A stretch of 64,000 bases of DNA from Thermococcus thermotolerans (GCF_024707485.1 NZ_CP102602.1:558001-622000), one strand, 5' to 3'. Counted from the first letter of the stretch, positions 16,793 to 26,350 are shown. Numbers and translations: made by a program. Notes: generated by a model not told the origin, from the sequence alone.

Positions 16793-18193
16793 TCATACCC
16801 TCACATATTTCCATTTTCCTCTCTTGAACGCCCACCAGAAGAGGGCCGCCGTCGTGAAGGTCTCCAAGCTCATGGCTATCCATGCCGCTATGACACCGAG
16901 TCCCTCGAAAGTAAACCCCGGGAAGGTTATACCGAGCACATCAAACGACGGAATAGAGAAGCCAAAGCCGAGTAAATATGCCGGAATTATCCGGAAGAGA
17001 AGCTTGCTGGTGGCGGTTATGTACATCGGAGTCTTGGTGTCTCCCGCTCCTCTCAGTGCACCGCCGAGGACGAAGAGCCAGCCGAGGGGAATCTCGCTTA
17101 TACCGACGATTATCAGGTATATGCTGGCTAGGTGAAGTACTTCGCCGTAGTTGGGGTCGCTCGGATTTATGAAGGGCATAACTAGGTAGCGCGGGAATAT
17201 TATCAGGATAGCCGCCATGACGCTCATGAAGATGCCAACCATTTTCAGTGCCTCGTAGACAGTCTTCTCTGCCTTCTCTGGGTTTTCCTCGCCGAGGCTC
17301 TGACCGACTAGGGCCGAGGTGGCCACGTTGAAGCCAAACGCCGGCATGTATGCGATGCTCTCAACGCGCAGGCCCACCTGATGGGCGGCTAACGCAACGG
17401 TTCCGAAGCGAGTGACTATGCTCATGTAGAGGAAGTTGTAGAAGCTGAATATTCCGCGTTCGATCATCGTGGGGATGCCTATGCGGAGGATCCTCCCGGC
17501 CATGTCGGGATGGAAGCTCCAGCTCGGTTTAAAGTGGAGTATAAGCTTCCCGCTCCAGAGGAGGTAGAGGCCGATTAGGAACGAGGTCGTTATCCCTATT
17601 CCCGATGCCCAGGCGGCACCGACAGGACCGAGCCGCGGAAAGCCAAACTTTCCGAAGATGAGGAGATAATCAAAGACTGCGTTGATTATGTTCATCAAAA
17701 TACCGAGCTTCATAGGTGTTTTGGTGTCTCCCGCACCCCTGAGGGCAGCAAAGGCGGTAAATCCTGCGAATCGTATTGGGTAGAACGCAAAAAGGACTTT
17801 GATGTACTCATATCCGAGTTGGATGACATCCGGCCTGGCGCCCATCACCCTGAGTATATCATCCCCCAGAAACCAGCCGAAGAGCATGACCGGAATCCCG
17901 AGAAGGAAAGCAAGGTAAAGGCTCTGCTCCAGAGCGAGGGTCGCGTTAACATCGTCCTTTGCTCCAGCGAACCTCGCAACGAGGGCGAGTGTTCCCGTAG
18001 CAATGGCCGCCATTATCGGCATCATGAACCAGCTGACCTGTCCACCGAGGCCAACGGCGGCCAGAGCTAAAGCACCCAGCTGGCCGACCATCATCATATC
18101 CACTAGGTTGAGAAGCGTCTGGGATATGTTGCCCATTATCGCGGGCCAGGCGAGGTTCCAGAGACGGCGCTGGTCTTCGTTGAGGCGGATCAT
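16793..18193 (-). CDS. MATE-family multidrug/Na+ antiporter
   Basis: 466 aa, twelve predicted spans in two related halves. It starts RLNEDQRRLWNLAWPAIMGNISQTLLNLVDMMMVGQLG, the standard MATE opening. GLGGQVSWFMMPIMAAIATGTLALVARFAGA and AALRGAGDTKTPM (repeated later as GGALRGAGDTKTPMYI) mark the duplicated domain. It exports cationic drugs or metabolites in exchange for Na+ or H+. Monocistronic. The 108 nt upstream of the start hold its promoter region but no clear operator. Confidence 0.94.
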   Translation of the reverse strand: MIRLNEDQRRLWNLAWPAIMGNISQTLLNLVDMMMVGQLGALALAAVGLGGQVSWFMMPIMAAIATGTLALVARFAGAKDDVNATLALEQSLYLAFLLGIPVMLFGWFLGDDILRVMGARPDVIQLGYEYIKVLFAFYPIRFAGFTAFAALRGAGDTKTPMKLGILMNIINAVFDYLLIFGKFGFPRLGPVGAAWASGIGITTSFLIGLYLLWSGKLILHFKPSWSFHPDMAGRILRIGIPTMIERGIFSFYNFLYMSIVTRFGTVALAAHQVGLRVESIAYMPAFGFNVATSALVGQSLGEENPEKAEKTVYEALKMVGIFMSVMAAILIIFPRYLVMPFINPSDPNYGEVLHLASIYLIIVGISEIPLGWLFVLGGALRGAGDTKTPMYITATSKLLFRIIPAYLLGFGFSIPSFDVLGITFPGFTFEGLGVIAAWIAMSLETFTTAALFWWAFKRGKWKYVRV

Positions 18194-18301
18194 TAAGACG
18201 TCCCTCTAAACGATAAAGCAGATATAGAAGTTAATAAGGGTTGTGGTGATAGTGGGATATTACAACTCGGAAGGAACGTCCAAAAGAGAAAATAAAAGGG
18301 C

Positions 18302-18493
18302 TCAGTAGGGGAGGTTCCTCTTCTTCCTCCACTTGTGGGACCAGCTGTACTTCCTCATGCGCCTACTCCTGCCGAAGCCGCACGAGGCGCAGTAGCCCTT
18401 CTTGATGTTGTAGGCGCGCTTTCCACAGCGCCTGCACTTAATGTGAGTTGGAGTGTGGTTCCTCCTGCCCTTCGGTGCAGTCCCGCTTCCCAT
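18302..18493 (-). CDS. rpl37e: 50S ribosomal protein L37e
   Basis: 63 aa, [40 protein letters not shown] with the CxxC-x(n)-CxxC zinc ribbon, and a basic C-terminus. GGTGATAGC precedes the ATG. It is 25 nt downstream of the LSm gene. This lsm-rpl37e pair is conserved in archaea. Confidence 0.98.
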   Translation of the reverse strand: MGSGTAPKGRRNHTPTHIKCRRCGKRAYNIKKGYCASCGFGRSRRMRKYSWSHKWRKKRNLPY

Positions 18494-18518
18494 GCTATCA
18501 CCCCACTAAGGTCTCACT

Positions 18519-18749
18519 TCACTCAATCTCGACAGGGGAAATGGCCAGAACGTTGTCTCCCCTGATGACGATTTTACCGTACTTCTTCACGACCTCGCCG
18601 TCCTGAATGAGGGCAGCATCGGCGAGGACAACGTTCAGGTGGATGTCGTAACCGATGAGCCTGCCCCTGAACTCGGAACCCCTCTTCAGGAGCACGAGCA
18701 CGTCCTTATCGAGCGACCTGTGGATAACATCGAGTGGTCTTTCCGCCAT
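18519..18749 (-). CDS. LSm/Sm-like archaeal RNA-binding protein
   Basis: 76 aa from ATG 18749, with GGAGGTG 8 nt upstream; a longer frame to 18881 would run through the promoter region. Sm1 motif: LDVIHRSLDKDVLVLLKRGSEFRGRLIGYDIHLNVVLADA. Sm2: KYGKIVIRGDNVLAI. It forms a heptameric ring that binds U-rich RNA. Operon with rpl37e. Confidence 0.96.
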   Translation of the reverse strand: MAERPLDVIHRSLDKDVLVLLKRGSEFRGRLIGYDIHLNVVLADAALIQDGEVVKKYGKIVIRGDNVLAISPVEIE

Positions 18750-18872
18750 TTTCACGCACCTCCAAATAATCAAAGCTCGTAACGATAACGAGGGAAACGG
18801 TTTATAACTCTTTCCCCGTGCTTTTTGCCGGGGTTCCAGGAACACACCTCCTGGGAAAACCATATAACTATG

Positions 18873-18889
18873 TATCACCAAGGGTGACT
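18873..18889. promoter_or_regulatory. Thermococcales glycolytic motif at the pullulan hydrolase promoter
   Basis: TATCAC-CAAGG-GTGACT matches the TGM consensus TATCAC-N5-GTGATA at 10 of 12 positions. It lies between the TATA-like CATATAACTA (18861-18870) and the ATG at 18901. This is the repressing position known for TrmBL1-controlled glycolytic and starch-use genes. Confidence 0.7.
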
Positions 18890-18900
18890 ATGGTGGTTCC

Positions 18901-21186
18901 ATGAAAAAAGGTGGTCTGCCTCTGATTCTCATACTCCTAACCGCCATAGTGAGCGGGTGCATCTCGGGTGGAACCCAGAACCAAACGGGCACGACTTCAA
19001 GCGTGGTTCCCACGACAGCCACTTCCCCTGTGCCTACATCGACATCAACCTATACCCCTCCCCAGGAGGAGTTCGGACTGCCGGAGGGCAACTACACAGC
19101 GATCTACACCGGCTTTGGCAGGACGTGTCCAACCGGGAGGGTTCCCGTCAGGTTTGCCTACTACCCGGGAAACGAGACGGTAAAGTCGGTAAGTCTGCGC
19201 GGGAGTTTCAACAACTGGGCCGAGTGGCCAATGAAAGAGGAGAACGGGACCTGGAGCACAACGGTCTGCCTCAGGCCCGGGAGGTACGAGTACAAGTACT
19301 TCATCAACGGCCAGTGGGTCAAGGACATGTCGAATGACGGCACCGGAAAACCCTACGACCCCGACGCCGATGGATATGCCGATGACGGCTACGGTGGGAA
19401 GAACGCGGTCAGGCTTGTTGAAGGAAAGGCGGGCTTTTACGTGGAGTTCGACCCTGGGGACCCGGCCTATCTGAGCGTTGCCGACAACCGGACGGTTGTG
19501 AGGTTCGAGGCAAAGAGGAAGGCCGTAAGCTCGGCCGTCCTTGTAACCGAGGGAGGAAACTACACCATGAAGCTCCAGGTATGGTGGGACTCGGGGGAGG
19601 TGTGGCGCGCCGAGGTGCCATTCGTTGGACCTATGAGCTACTACATCGTTATAAACTCTGCCGACGGGGGAAGGTTTCTCGTCCTTAACACAAGCGAGAG
19701 CCCGTTCTTCAGCTTCGACGGCGTTGATAAGTTCCCCCAGCTGGAATGGGTGAGCAACGGGATAGCCTACCAGATATTCCCTGACAGGTTCAACAACGGG
19801 AACGAAAGCAACGACGCCCTGGCGTTGGACCACGACGAGCTTCTCCTCAACCAGGTCAACCCGGGAAGGCCCCTACTCTCCAACTGGGGCGACCCGATAA
19901 CTCCCCTCCACTGCTGCCACCAGTACTTCGGCGGGGACATAAGGGGAATAACCGAGAAGCTCGACTACCTCCGGAGCTTGGGCGTCACGATAATCTACCT
20001 CAATCCCATCTTTCTCTCAGGGAGCGCCCACGGCTATGACACCTACGACTACTACAGACTGGATCCGAAGTTCGGGACGGAGAAAGACCTCAGGGAGTTC
20101 CTTGATGAGGCCCACAAGCGCGGCATAAGGGTCATCTTCGACTTCGTGCCCAACCACTGCGGGATTGGCAACCCTGCATTCCTCGATGCCTGGAAGAACG
20201 GAAAGCAAAGTCCCTACTGGGACTGGTTCTTCATCGAGAAATGGCCATTCAAGCTGGGCGATGGAGGAGCATACGTCGGCTGGTGGGGAATTGGCAGTTT
20301 GCCAAAGCTCAACACAGGGAATCCGGAGGTCAGGGAGTATCTCATTGGTGCCGCCCTCTACTGGCTCGACTTCGGCTTTGATGGGCTGAGGGTGGACGTG
20401 CCGAACGAGGTTCTCGACCCGGCGACGTTCTTCTCCGAGCTGAGAGAGAGGGTAAAAGAGAAACATCCCGACGCCTACCTCATCGGCGAGATATGGACGC
20501 TCTCGCCGGAGTGGGTTAAGGGCGACCGCTTTGACTCGCTCATGAACTACGCCCTCGGAAGGGATATACTCCTGAACTACGCAAGGGGCTACCTAAGCGG
20601 CGAAGCCGCAATGAAGATGATGGGCAGGTACTACGCCTCCTACGGTGAGAACGTTGTTGCAATGGGCTTCAATCTCGTTGACTCCCACGACACATCGAGG
20701 GTTCTCACCGACCTCGGCGGCGGGAGCCTTGGAGATGAACCTACCAACGAATCTATCCAGCGGCTCAAACTGCTTTCAGCCATCCTCTACTCGCTTCCCG
20801 GGACTCCAGTAACCTTCCAGGGTGACGAGTGGGGTCTGCTGGGCGACAAGAACCACTACGACGAGCAGCGCTACCCGATACAGTGGGATCAGGTAAACGA
20901 GGACGTGCTGAACCACTACAGGGCGCTGGCAAAGCTCAGGAAGAGCGTTCCCGCGCTGAGGAGCAGCGCCATAAGGTTCTACACCGCGAAGAACGGCATG
21001 ATGGCCTTCTTCAGGGGGCACAACGATGAAGTTCTCGTTGTGGCAAACAGCTGGAAGAAGCCTGCCGAGCTCCAGCTTCCGTCCGGGGAGTGGAGGATCC
21101 TCTGGCCCGAGGACCACATGGGGGTTACCGTGTCGGGAAGCATCGAGGTGCCCGGAGTCAGTGTCCTCATACTGGAGAGGGGTTGA
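18901..21186 (+). CDS. Pullulan hydrolase type III / GH13 alpha-glucan hydrolase, lipoprotein
   Basis: 761 aa. Residues 1-20 are a lipoprotein signal with lipobox VSGC (C20), then an S/T/P-rich linker (~22-55). A CBM48-like domain (SLRGSFNNWAEWPMKEE..., ~95-145) precedes the GH13 catalytic domain from ~285 (NGIAYQIFPDRF). GH13 regions: DFVPNH, GLRVDVPNE with nucleophile D499, LIGEIW with acid/base E530, and VDSHDTSR with D597. Length and layout match the Thermococcus pullulan hydrolase type III, which cuts alpha-1,4 and alpha-1,6 bonds of pullulan and starch outside the cell. Followed by glyS, as in T. kodakarensis. Likely repressed without substrate via the TGM site. Confidence 0.9.
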   Translation: MKKGGLPLILILLTAIVSGCISGGTQNQTGTTSSVVPTTATSPVPTSTSTYTPPQEEFGLPEGNYTAIYTGFGRTCPTGRVPVRFAYYPGNETVKSVSLRGSFNNWAEWPMKEENGTWSTTVCLRPGRYEYKYFINGQWVKDMSNDGTGKPYDPDADGYADDGYGGKNAVRLVEGKAGFYVEFDPGDPAYLSVADNRTVVRFEAKRKAVSSAVLVTEGGNYTMKLQVWWDSGEVWRAEVPFVGPMSYYIVINSADGGRFLVLNTSESPFFSFDGVDKFPQLEWVSNGIAYQIFPDRFNNGNESNDALALDHDELLLNQVNPGRPLLSNWGDPITPLHCCHQYFGGDIRGITEKLDYLRSLGVTIIYLNPIFLSGSAHGYDTYDYYRLDPKFGTEKDLREFLDEAHKRGIRVIFDFVPNHCGIGNPAFLDAWKNGKQSPYWDWFFIEKWPFKLGDGGAYVGWWGIGSLPKLNTGNPEVREYLIGAALYWLDFGFDGLRVDVPNEVLDPATFFSELRERVKEKHPDAYLIGEIWTLSPEWVKGDRFDSLMNYALGRDILLNYARGYLSGEAAMKMMGRYYASYGENVVAMGFNLVDSHDTSRVLTDLGGGSLGDEPTNESIQRLKLLSAILYSLPGTPVTFQGDEWGLLGDKNHYDEQRYPIQWDQVNEDVLNHYRALAKLRKSVPALRSSAIRFYTAKNGMMAFFRGHNDEVLVVANSWKKPAELQLPSGEWRILWPEDHMGVTVSGSIEVPGVSVLILERG

Positions 21187-21189
21187 CCC

Positions 21190-21206
21190 CTGGCAGTCTT
21201 TTTTCA
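21190..21206 (+). terminator. T-run terminator after pullulan hydrolase
   Basis: A run of six T at 21199-21204 lies just after the stop codon, as is usual for Thermococcales intrinsic termination. It separates the gene from the glyS promoter. Confidence 0.5.
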
Positions 21207-21278
21207 TTGCCACTCTGACGATTCCCGCCCCAAAAGCTTTTTATGAAATGTCCTTACTCCAGTTTCAGGTGGTGAGTG

Positions 21279-22991
21279 ATGGGAGAGAAGCCCGACAAGT
21301 ACGAGGTTCTTCAGGATTTGATGAGGAGGAGAGGCTTTGCCTGGGGCAGTTTTGAAATCTACGGCGGCGCGAGGGGTTTTTACGATTACGGTCCTCTTGG
21401 GGCGACGATAAAAAGGAAAATCGAGCAGAAGATACGCGAGGCCTTTCAAAGGGAGGGCTTCTTCGAGCTTGAAACGCCGGACATCACGCCGGAGAAGGTC
21501 TTCATAGCGAGCGGTCACGTTGATAAGTTCGTTGACCCGCTGGTCGAGTGTAAGAAGTGCGGGGCAAGGTTTAGGGCCGACCACATAGTGGAAGAGGTTC
21601 TCGACATCGACACTGAGGGCATGAGCGCCGAGCACCTCACCCAGCTCATCCGCGAGCACGACATCCGCTGTCCGGAGTGCGGCGGCGAGCTTTCCGATGT
21701 CTGGTACTTCAACCTCATGTTCGAGACCAAAATCGGCCCCTACGGCGACCAGAAGGGCTACCTGAGGCCCGAAACGGCCCAGGGCATCTTCGTAAACTTC
21801 AGGCGCCTCAACGCTTTCGCGAGAAACAAGCTTCCCTTCGGCGTTTTCCAGATCGGCAAGGCCTACAGAAACGAGATTTCACCGAGACAGGGAATGCTCC
21901 GCCTGAGGGAGTTCACGCAGGCTGAGGCCGAGATATTCTTCAACCCCAAGGAAACCGAGCATCCGCACTTCGATGAGGTTAAGGACGAGGTTCTCCGGCT
22001 CTATCCGATAGAGAACCAGCTCAAGAACCTCGGAATGATTGAAATAACCGCCGAGGATGCCGTCAAGAAGGGCTACATCATGAACACCTTCTTTGCCTAC
22101 TACATGGTCATGGTCAAGAGGACGCTCCTCGACATCGGCATCCCCGAGAAGGCTATACGCTTCCGCCAGCAGTTGCCCGAGGAAAGGGCACACTACTCAA
22201 GCGACACCTGGGACGTTGAGATACACAGCGAGCGCTTCGGATGGGTGGAGTGCGTCGGCATGGCCTACCGCGGCGACTACGACCTCAGCAAGCACATGAA
22301 GATGAGCGGGGCGGATTTAACCGTCCTCATACACTACGACGAGCCGAAGGTTGTGAAGCGCCTCAAAGTGAGCCTCAACATGAAGCGCGTTGGACCTAAG
22401 CTGAAGAAGGACGCCAAGAGGATAAACGAGCTCATCCAGAGCTGGGACGAGGAGAAGCTGAGGAACCTGGTTGAAGTTCTTGAGAAGGACGGCAGGATAA
22501 CCATCGAGGGCTACGAGCTGGAGAAGGACGACTTCATAATCAAAGAGGTTGAGGAGAAGATCACCGGAGAAAAGATAGTGCCCCATGTTTTAGAGCCGAG
22601 TTTCGGAATAGACAGACCCTTCTACCTGCTCCTTGAGAACAGCCTCGTCATCGAGGAGGACAGGACTTACCTCAGGCTCAAGAAGGACATGGCGCCGATT
22701 GAGGTTGCCGTTCTCCCGCTCGTTGCGAAGGAACCTCTCAAGAGCATCGCCTACGATGTCTTCAGAAAGCTCCAGAAGGCGGGCTTCATAGCAGTCTACG
22801 ACGAGAAGGACACCATCGGGAGGAGATATCTCCGCTACGACGAGATTGGAACGCCCTACTGCGTTACCATCGACAACCAGACACCGGAAGACAGCACTGT
22901 GACGATACGTGACCGCGACACGAGGGAGCAGGTGAGGGTGAAGATCGAGGAGCTACCCGAGAAGCTGAAGGATCTGATTTTCGGGGAGTGA
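21279..22991 (+). CDS. glyS: Glycyl-tRNA synthetase (class II)
   Basis: 570 aa from ATG 21279, preceded by GGTGGTGAG. Class II motifs: the family-specific N-terminus RRRGFAWGSFEIYGGARGFYDYGPLG, FRNEISPRQGMLRLREFTQAEAE (motif 2) and VLEPSFGIDRPFYLLLE (motif 3). A zinc-binding CxxC...CxxC (CKKCG, CPECGG) lies at ~90-135. The C-terminal ~110 aa are an HGTP anticodon-binding domain. Alpha2 archaeal/eukaryal type. Confidence 0.98.
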   Translation: MGEKPDKYEVLQDLMRRRGFAWGSFEIYGGARGFYDYGPLGATIKRKIEQKIREAFQREGFFELETPDITPEKVFIASGHVDKFVDPLVECKKCGARFRADHIVEEVLDIDTEGMSAEHLTQLIREHDIRCPECGGELSDVWYFNLMFETKIGPYGDQKGYLRPETAQGIFVNFRRLNAFARNKLPFGVFQIGKAYRNEISPRQGMLRLREFTQAEAEIFFNPKETEHPHFDEVKDEVLRLYPIENQLKNLGMIEITAEDAVKKGYIMNTFFAYYMVMVKRTLLDIGIPEKAIRFRQQLPEERAHYSSDTWDVEIHSERFGWVECVGMAYRGDYDLSKHMKMSGADLTVLIHYDEPKVVKRLKVSLNMKRVGPKLKKDAKRINELIQSWDEEKLRNLVEVLEKDGRITIEGYELEKDDFIIKEVEEKITGEKIVPHVLEPSFGIDRPFYLLLENSLVIEEDRTYLRLKKDMAPIEVAVLPLVAKEPLKSIAYDVFRKLQKAGFIAVYDEKDTIGRRYLRYDEIGTPYCVTIDNQTPEDSTVTIRDRDTREQVRVKIEELPEKLKDLIFGE

Positions 22992-22993
22992 GT

Positions 22994-23338
22994 TTAGCAG
23001 AATTCTTCTACCATTTTCTCCACGCTTTCTTTCAGTTCAGGTAACTGAAAGCGGATTATCCTCCAGACAATATTTAGGTCAACGCCGAAATAGTGGTGAA
23101 TCACGACGTTTCTAAGTCCTATAATGCGCCTCCACGGAATGTCGCTATATTCCTCCTTAATTTCCTCTGGCACGTATCTGGCGGCTTCCCCTATTATTTC
23201 AAGGTTCCTGAGGACTGCATCAACGGTTTTCCTATCCCTTATGAAGTCCTCGAACTCATAAACCTCCGTGTACTCTTCGATTCTGTTGATTGCCTCAAGC
23301 ATGTCGCCCAAAAACAGACAGGGGTCTCGCTTAGACAT
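22994..23338 (-). CDS. hepT: HepT-like HEPN ribonuclease toxin (DUF86)
   Basis: 114 aa. The RNVVIHHYFGVD segment carries the Rx4HxY motif of HepT RNase toxins. The rest is a helical HEPN fold (FLGDMLEAINRIEEYTE, VDAVLRNLEIIGEAARYVPEEIKEEY). Paired with the MntA nucleotidyltransferase, whose gene overlaps its start by 8 nt. In this family MntA neutralises HepT by tri-AMPylating the tyrosine of the motif. Confidence 0.92.
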   Translation of the reverse strand: MSKRDPCLFLGDMLEAINRIEEYTEVYEFEDFIRDRKTVDAVLRNLEIIGEAARYVPEEIKEEYSDIPWRRIIGLRNVVIHHYFGVDLNIVWRIIRFQLPELKESVEKMVEEFC

Positions 23339-23633
23339 AGACGAGATCCCTCCTTATATGCTCCCAGAAGTTTCTCCTGCTCATGGCGGCGTTTTTCGTG
23401 ACCAAATCCACCTTGATTCCAAGCAGGGATTCGAGGTAGTCCTTGAGGTCGACTATCTCCCATCCGATGGGCCGTTCGAACTCGACGAGTATATCCACGT
23501 CGCTAAGCTCGGTCTCCTCGCCCCTCGCATAGGAGCCGAATATAGCAATCGAGCTAACCCCGAACTTCTTGCGGAGCTCCTCTTTGTGTGCCCTGAGGAC
23601 ATTCTCAACTTCGGAAAGGGTAATTCCTGTCAT
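23331..23633 (-). CDS. mntA: MntA-type nucleotidyltransferase antitoxin
   Basis: 100 aa from ATG 23633; the frame is open further upstream but without a ribosome binding site. GSYARGEETELSDVDILVEF is the GSx10DxD NTase motif, and IKVDLVTK gives the third Asp. It AMPylates the HepT partner. First gene of the mntA-hepT pair, divergent from the DUF402 gene 60 nt away. Confidence 0.9.
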   Translation of the reverse strand: MTGITLSEVENVLRAHKEELRKKFGVSSIAIFGSYARGEETELSDVDILVEFERPIGWEIVDLKDYLESLLGIKVDLVTKNAAMSRRNFWEHIRRDLVYV

Positions 23634-23693
23634 CAATAAACACTGAAGTTGTGAAAATATAAAAAGGTTCAGTCCTACCCTCCCTGAGGCATC

Positions 23694-24254
23694 ATGTCCG
23701 GGAAAATCCACCTCCTCTACCGCCGCCTTCCGAACAGGCTTCTTGAGCGTGATGATGAGGTAGTCGCTGATTTAGGCGATGTCATAGTCGCCAAATCCCG
23801 CTTCGAAGGTATGCTCGCTCCCCTGAGAGTGAACGGCGTCGAGGTCATAAAAAACGGCTACACCATGATCTACTTTGCCTTTGTCGGGGAAAACTACGAC
23901 ATCCTGAAGGTCTACGACGAGAAGGGAAACTTCAAAGGCCTCTACATCGACGTCTTGGCTTACACGAAGAGGGAAGGAAACACCCTTGAGATGCTCGACC
24001 TCTTCCTCGACATCTTCCTCTCTCCTAGCGGGCAGGCATTCCTCCTCGACGAGGAGGAGCTTGAGATGGCACTCAACTACGGCGTGATTGACAGGGAAAC
24101 CTTCGACTTCGCCTACCGCGTTGCGAGGGAAATCCTCGGAAAGATTAAACGGAAGGAGTTCCCGCCCGATATCGTGTGGAAGTACAGCCTTCAGGGGACG
24201 CCGAGCGAGTCGAGGGTTATGTTCATGAAGGAAACGACGTGGGAAGCCAGGTAG
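23694..24254 (+). CDS. DUF402 (FAU-1-like) protein
   Basis: 186 aa. Matches the DUF402 beta-barrel, with conserved [34 protein letters not shown] in the middle and [24 protein letters not shown] later, as in the C-terminal domain of FAU-1 RNase E/G-like proteins. No S1-like N-terminal domain, so this is a stand-alone DUF402. A nucleotide or RNA hydrolase role is possible. Its last 64 nt overlap the convergent trmY gene. Confidence 0.8.
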   Translation: MSGKIHLLYRRLPNRLLERDDEVVADLGDVIVAKSRFEGMLAPLRVNGVEVIKNGYTMIYFAFVGENYDILKVYDEKGNFKGLYIDVLAYTKREGNTLEMLDLFLDIFLSPSGQAFLLDEEELEMALNYGVIDRETFDFAYRVAREILGKIKRKEFPPDIVWKYSLQGTPSESRVMFMKETTWEAR

Positions 24255-24796
24255 CTCTTCGGCCCGACACTCACCCTCTCCGCTATTCCGTCGAGGAAGG
24301 CCTCGTCTTCCCTGCTCAGCCCTTTGTGGTCGCCGAGGACGAAAGCGACATTTTTTCCGAAGTCCACCTTTCCAATGGGTCCGCCCTCCTCGTGGAGGTA
24401 GTAGAGCTCAGAGCCCTTCAGTGTTCTTCTTATAACGTCCTCAAAAGTCAGATTGCTAACGTAGATTCCCGGCAGAACCTCAAGCTCCTTCGAGGGTTCT
24501 CTAAGCCTTTCACCTGCCTTTAAGGCCTTCACTATGAGCTTCGCTGTGCTCAGCTCGTCGGGGTTGAGCCTGACCCTCAGCCCTGGCCCTTCGAAGCGTA
24601 TCGACTTCGACGGTTTAGGCGGGCCGTAAAGGAGGAGCCAGACCCTCACGTTCTTCCTTATGCCGTGTGAGAGCAGGAAAGCGCTGTTGAGAAACCGGCA
24701 GAGCAGATTTATCCTCCCGCTTGTGCCGGGTAAGTCCTTCAGACTGAAATCGTAGGCAGTGTGGGCCTCGTTTGCCTTGACTATGAAGATTCTCAT
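24191..24796 (-). CDS. trmY: tRNA pseudouridine(54) N1-methyltransferase TrmY
   Basis: 201 aa. SPOUT-type enzyme beginning [48 protein letters not shown] and carrying the SAM-binding knot [10 protein letters not shown]. It makes m1-pseudouridine at position 54 of archaeal tRNA. A TATA-like AGACTTTTAAACTC about 25 nt before the ATG and no Shine-Dalgarno suggest a leaderless transcript. Converges on the DUF402 gene with a 64-nt coding overlap. Confidence 0.93.
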   Translation of the reverse strand: MRIFIVKANEAHTAYDFSLKDLPGTSGRINLLCRFLNSAFLLSHGIRKNVRVWLLLYGPPKPSKSIRFEGPGLRVRLNPDELSTAKLIVKALKAGERLREPSKELEVLPGIYVSNLTFEDVIRRTLKGSELYYLHEEGGPIGKVDFGKNVAFVLGDHKGLSREDEAFLDGIAERVSVGPKSYLASHVVSFMNITLDSLGVP

Positions 24797-24855
24797 GTGC
24801 CCTGGTAGGGGGTTAGAGTTTAAAAGTCTGCACCCCTAATCCCCCCGGTAGTGAT

Positions 24856-25140
24856 ATGAAGTTCCTGAAGGAGACGAGGGACGGAACTATCATCCTCATC
24901 CATGTGCAGCCGAAGGCAAAGAAGAGTTCCATCGAGGGTGTCGATGAGTGGCGCGGACGACTGAAGGTTAGGATAGCGGCGCCACCAGTGGAGGGGAAGG
25001 CGAACAAGGAGGTCGTCAGGTTTTTCTCGAAGCTCTTCGGGGCCGAGGTCGCGATAGTCAGGGGGGACACCAGCAGGGAGAAGGACCTGCTCGTGAAGGG
25101 GCTCAGCGCGGAAGAGGTTCTGAAAAAACTTGAGCTCTGA
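24856..25140 (+). CDS. DUF167 (YggU-like) protein
   Basis: 94 aa. The core IHVQPKAKKSSIEGV...GRLKVRIAAPPVEGKANKEVVRFFSKLFGAEVAIVRGDTSREKDLLV is the DUF167 signature. A small alpha/beta protein conserved across life, of unknown function. GTAGTGAT precedes the ATG. Monocistronic. Confidence 0.9.
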   Translation: MKFLKETRDGTIILIHVQPKAKKSSIEGVDEWRGRLKVRIAAPPVEGKANKEVVRFFSKLFGAEVAIVRGDTSREKDLLVKGLSAEEVLKKLEL

Positions 25141-25243
25141 TGTTCACGGTTGTCCTGGGCTCTTTCCTTTGTTTCACAGAGGAACATCCTTTTTCAGGCA
25201 AAGCTTAAATCTATGAACCTTTCTTCAACCATCGGTGGTGGTC

Positions 25244-26350
25244 GTGAAGAGGCTCACTCTGGCTGAGGCAAGTGCGATTCTTATTGGGACTCAAATCGGC
25301 GCGGGCGTTCTGGGTCTGCCCTATGCGTTCAGGGAGGCGGGCTTTGCAGGGATCGCTGTCATAATGGCTGTCGGGTTCCTCACTCTGTTAACTGCTCTCT
25401 TCGTCCTCGAACTGGCCGCCCACAGGGGCGGTACGATGACCTCTCTGGCGAGGGAGACCCTTGGAAACGCCGGCGGCTGGCTCATGCTGGCGAGCATCTC
25501 CGTCCTCAGCTACGGTGCGCTCATAGCCTATATAGCCGGGAGCGGGGACATAATCTCGTCTCTCACAGGCATCAGAGGGACAGCATCATCAATAATCTTC
25601 TGGCTCGTGATGAGCGGGATAGTTCTCATGGGGCTCAAGGCCTCGGGCAAGGCGGAACTGGTGCTCAACTTCCTCCTGCTGGGTGCGCTGACGATTGCGG
25701 TTGCCCTGATGCTCCCAAAGGTCGAGCCGGCAAACATGTCCCCAACAAACACCGGCGCGGTGGTTTCAGGGATAGGTGTGGCGATATTCGCCTACGTCAG
25801 CCACATGGTCGTCCCCGAAATGTACAAGGGGCTTGGAAGCGCGGAGAAGACGAAAAAAGCCGTCCTGATAGGCTACCTTGTGCCGATGGGCTTCTACGCC
25901 CTCTTTGTACTTGCCTTCGTCGGTGCCCTTGGAGTGGACACACCGCAACTGGCAACTTCGGCCCTGGAAAGCTACTACGGTTCCCTTGGGAAGATTCTCG
26001 GGCTCCTCCTTCCGCTGGCGGCGATAAGCACGAGCTACATAGGGATCGGCTTTGCCCAGATGGACAACCTCCGCGAGGCGTTTAATCTCGACAAGAGAAC
26101 TGCATGGCTGCTTACGGTTATCCCGCCCCTGATGATATACTTCGCCGGGCTCAAGAGCTTCATCAGCGCCCTATGGCTCGCCGGAACCTTTGGAGGACTG
26201 CTCTACGCCGGAATCCTGCCGGTGGCGATGTACCTCAGGACGAGGGACGTCCACTCCCCGAAGTGTGTGAAGGTTCCGCACGGCGTTGCCTACCTAGTCG
26301 GGGCGGTGTTTTTCCTCGTGTTCGTCTATTCAGTGGCCTCTTTGGTCTGA
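25244..26350 (+). CDS. Aromatic amino acid permease-like transporter (APC superfamily)
   Basis: 368 aa. Start GTG 25244 is chosen because GGTGGT (25234-25239) would be its ribosome binding site; earlier in-frame GTG codons overlap it. About eleven membrane spans. The first helix has IGTQIGAGVLGLPYAFREAGF, the unwound GxG substrate site of the tryptophan/tyrosine permease (AAAP/HAAAP) group. The mid-protein AYVSHMVVPEMYKGLG also fits. Substrate inferred as an amino acid taken up with H+ or Na+. Confidence 0.85.
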   Translation: MKRLTLAEASAILIGTQIGAGVLGLPYAFREAGFAGIAVIMAVGFLTLLTALFVLELAAHRGGTMTSLARETLGNAGGWLMLASISVLSYGALIAYIAGSGDIISSLTGIRGTASSIIFWLVMSGIVLMGLKASGKAELVLNFLLLGALTIAVALMLPKVEPANMSPTNTGAVVSGIGVAIFAYVSHMVVPEMYKGLGSAEKTKKAVLIGYLVPMGFYALFVLAFVGALGVDTPQLATSALESYYGSLGKILGLLLPLAAISTSYIGIGFAQMDNLREAFNLDKRTAWLLTVIPPLMIYFAGLKSFISALWLAGTFGGLLYAGILPVAMYLRTRDVHSPKCVKVPHGVAYLVGAVFFLVFVYSVASLV

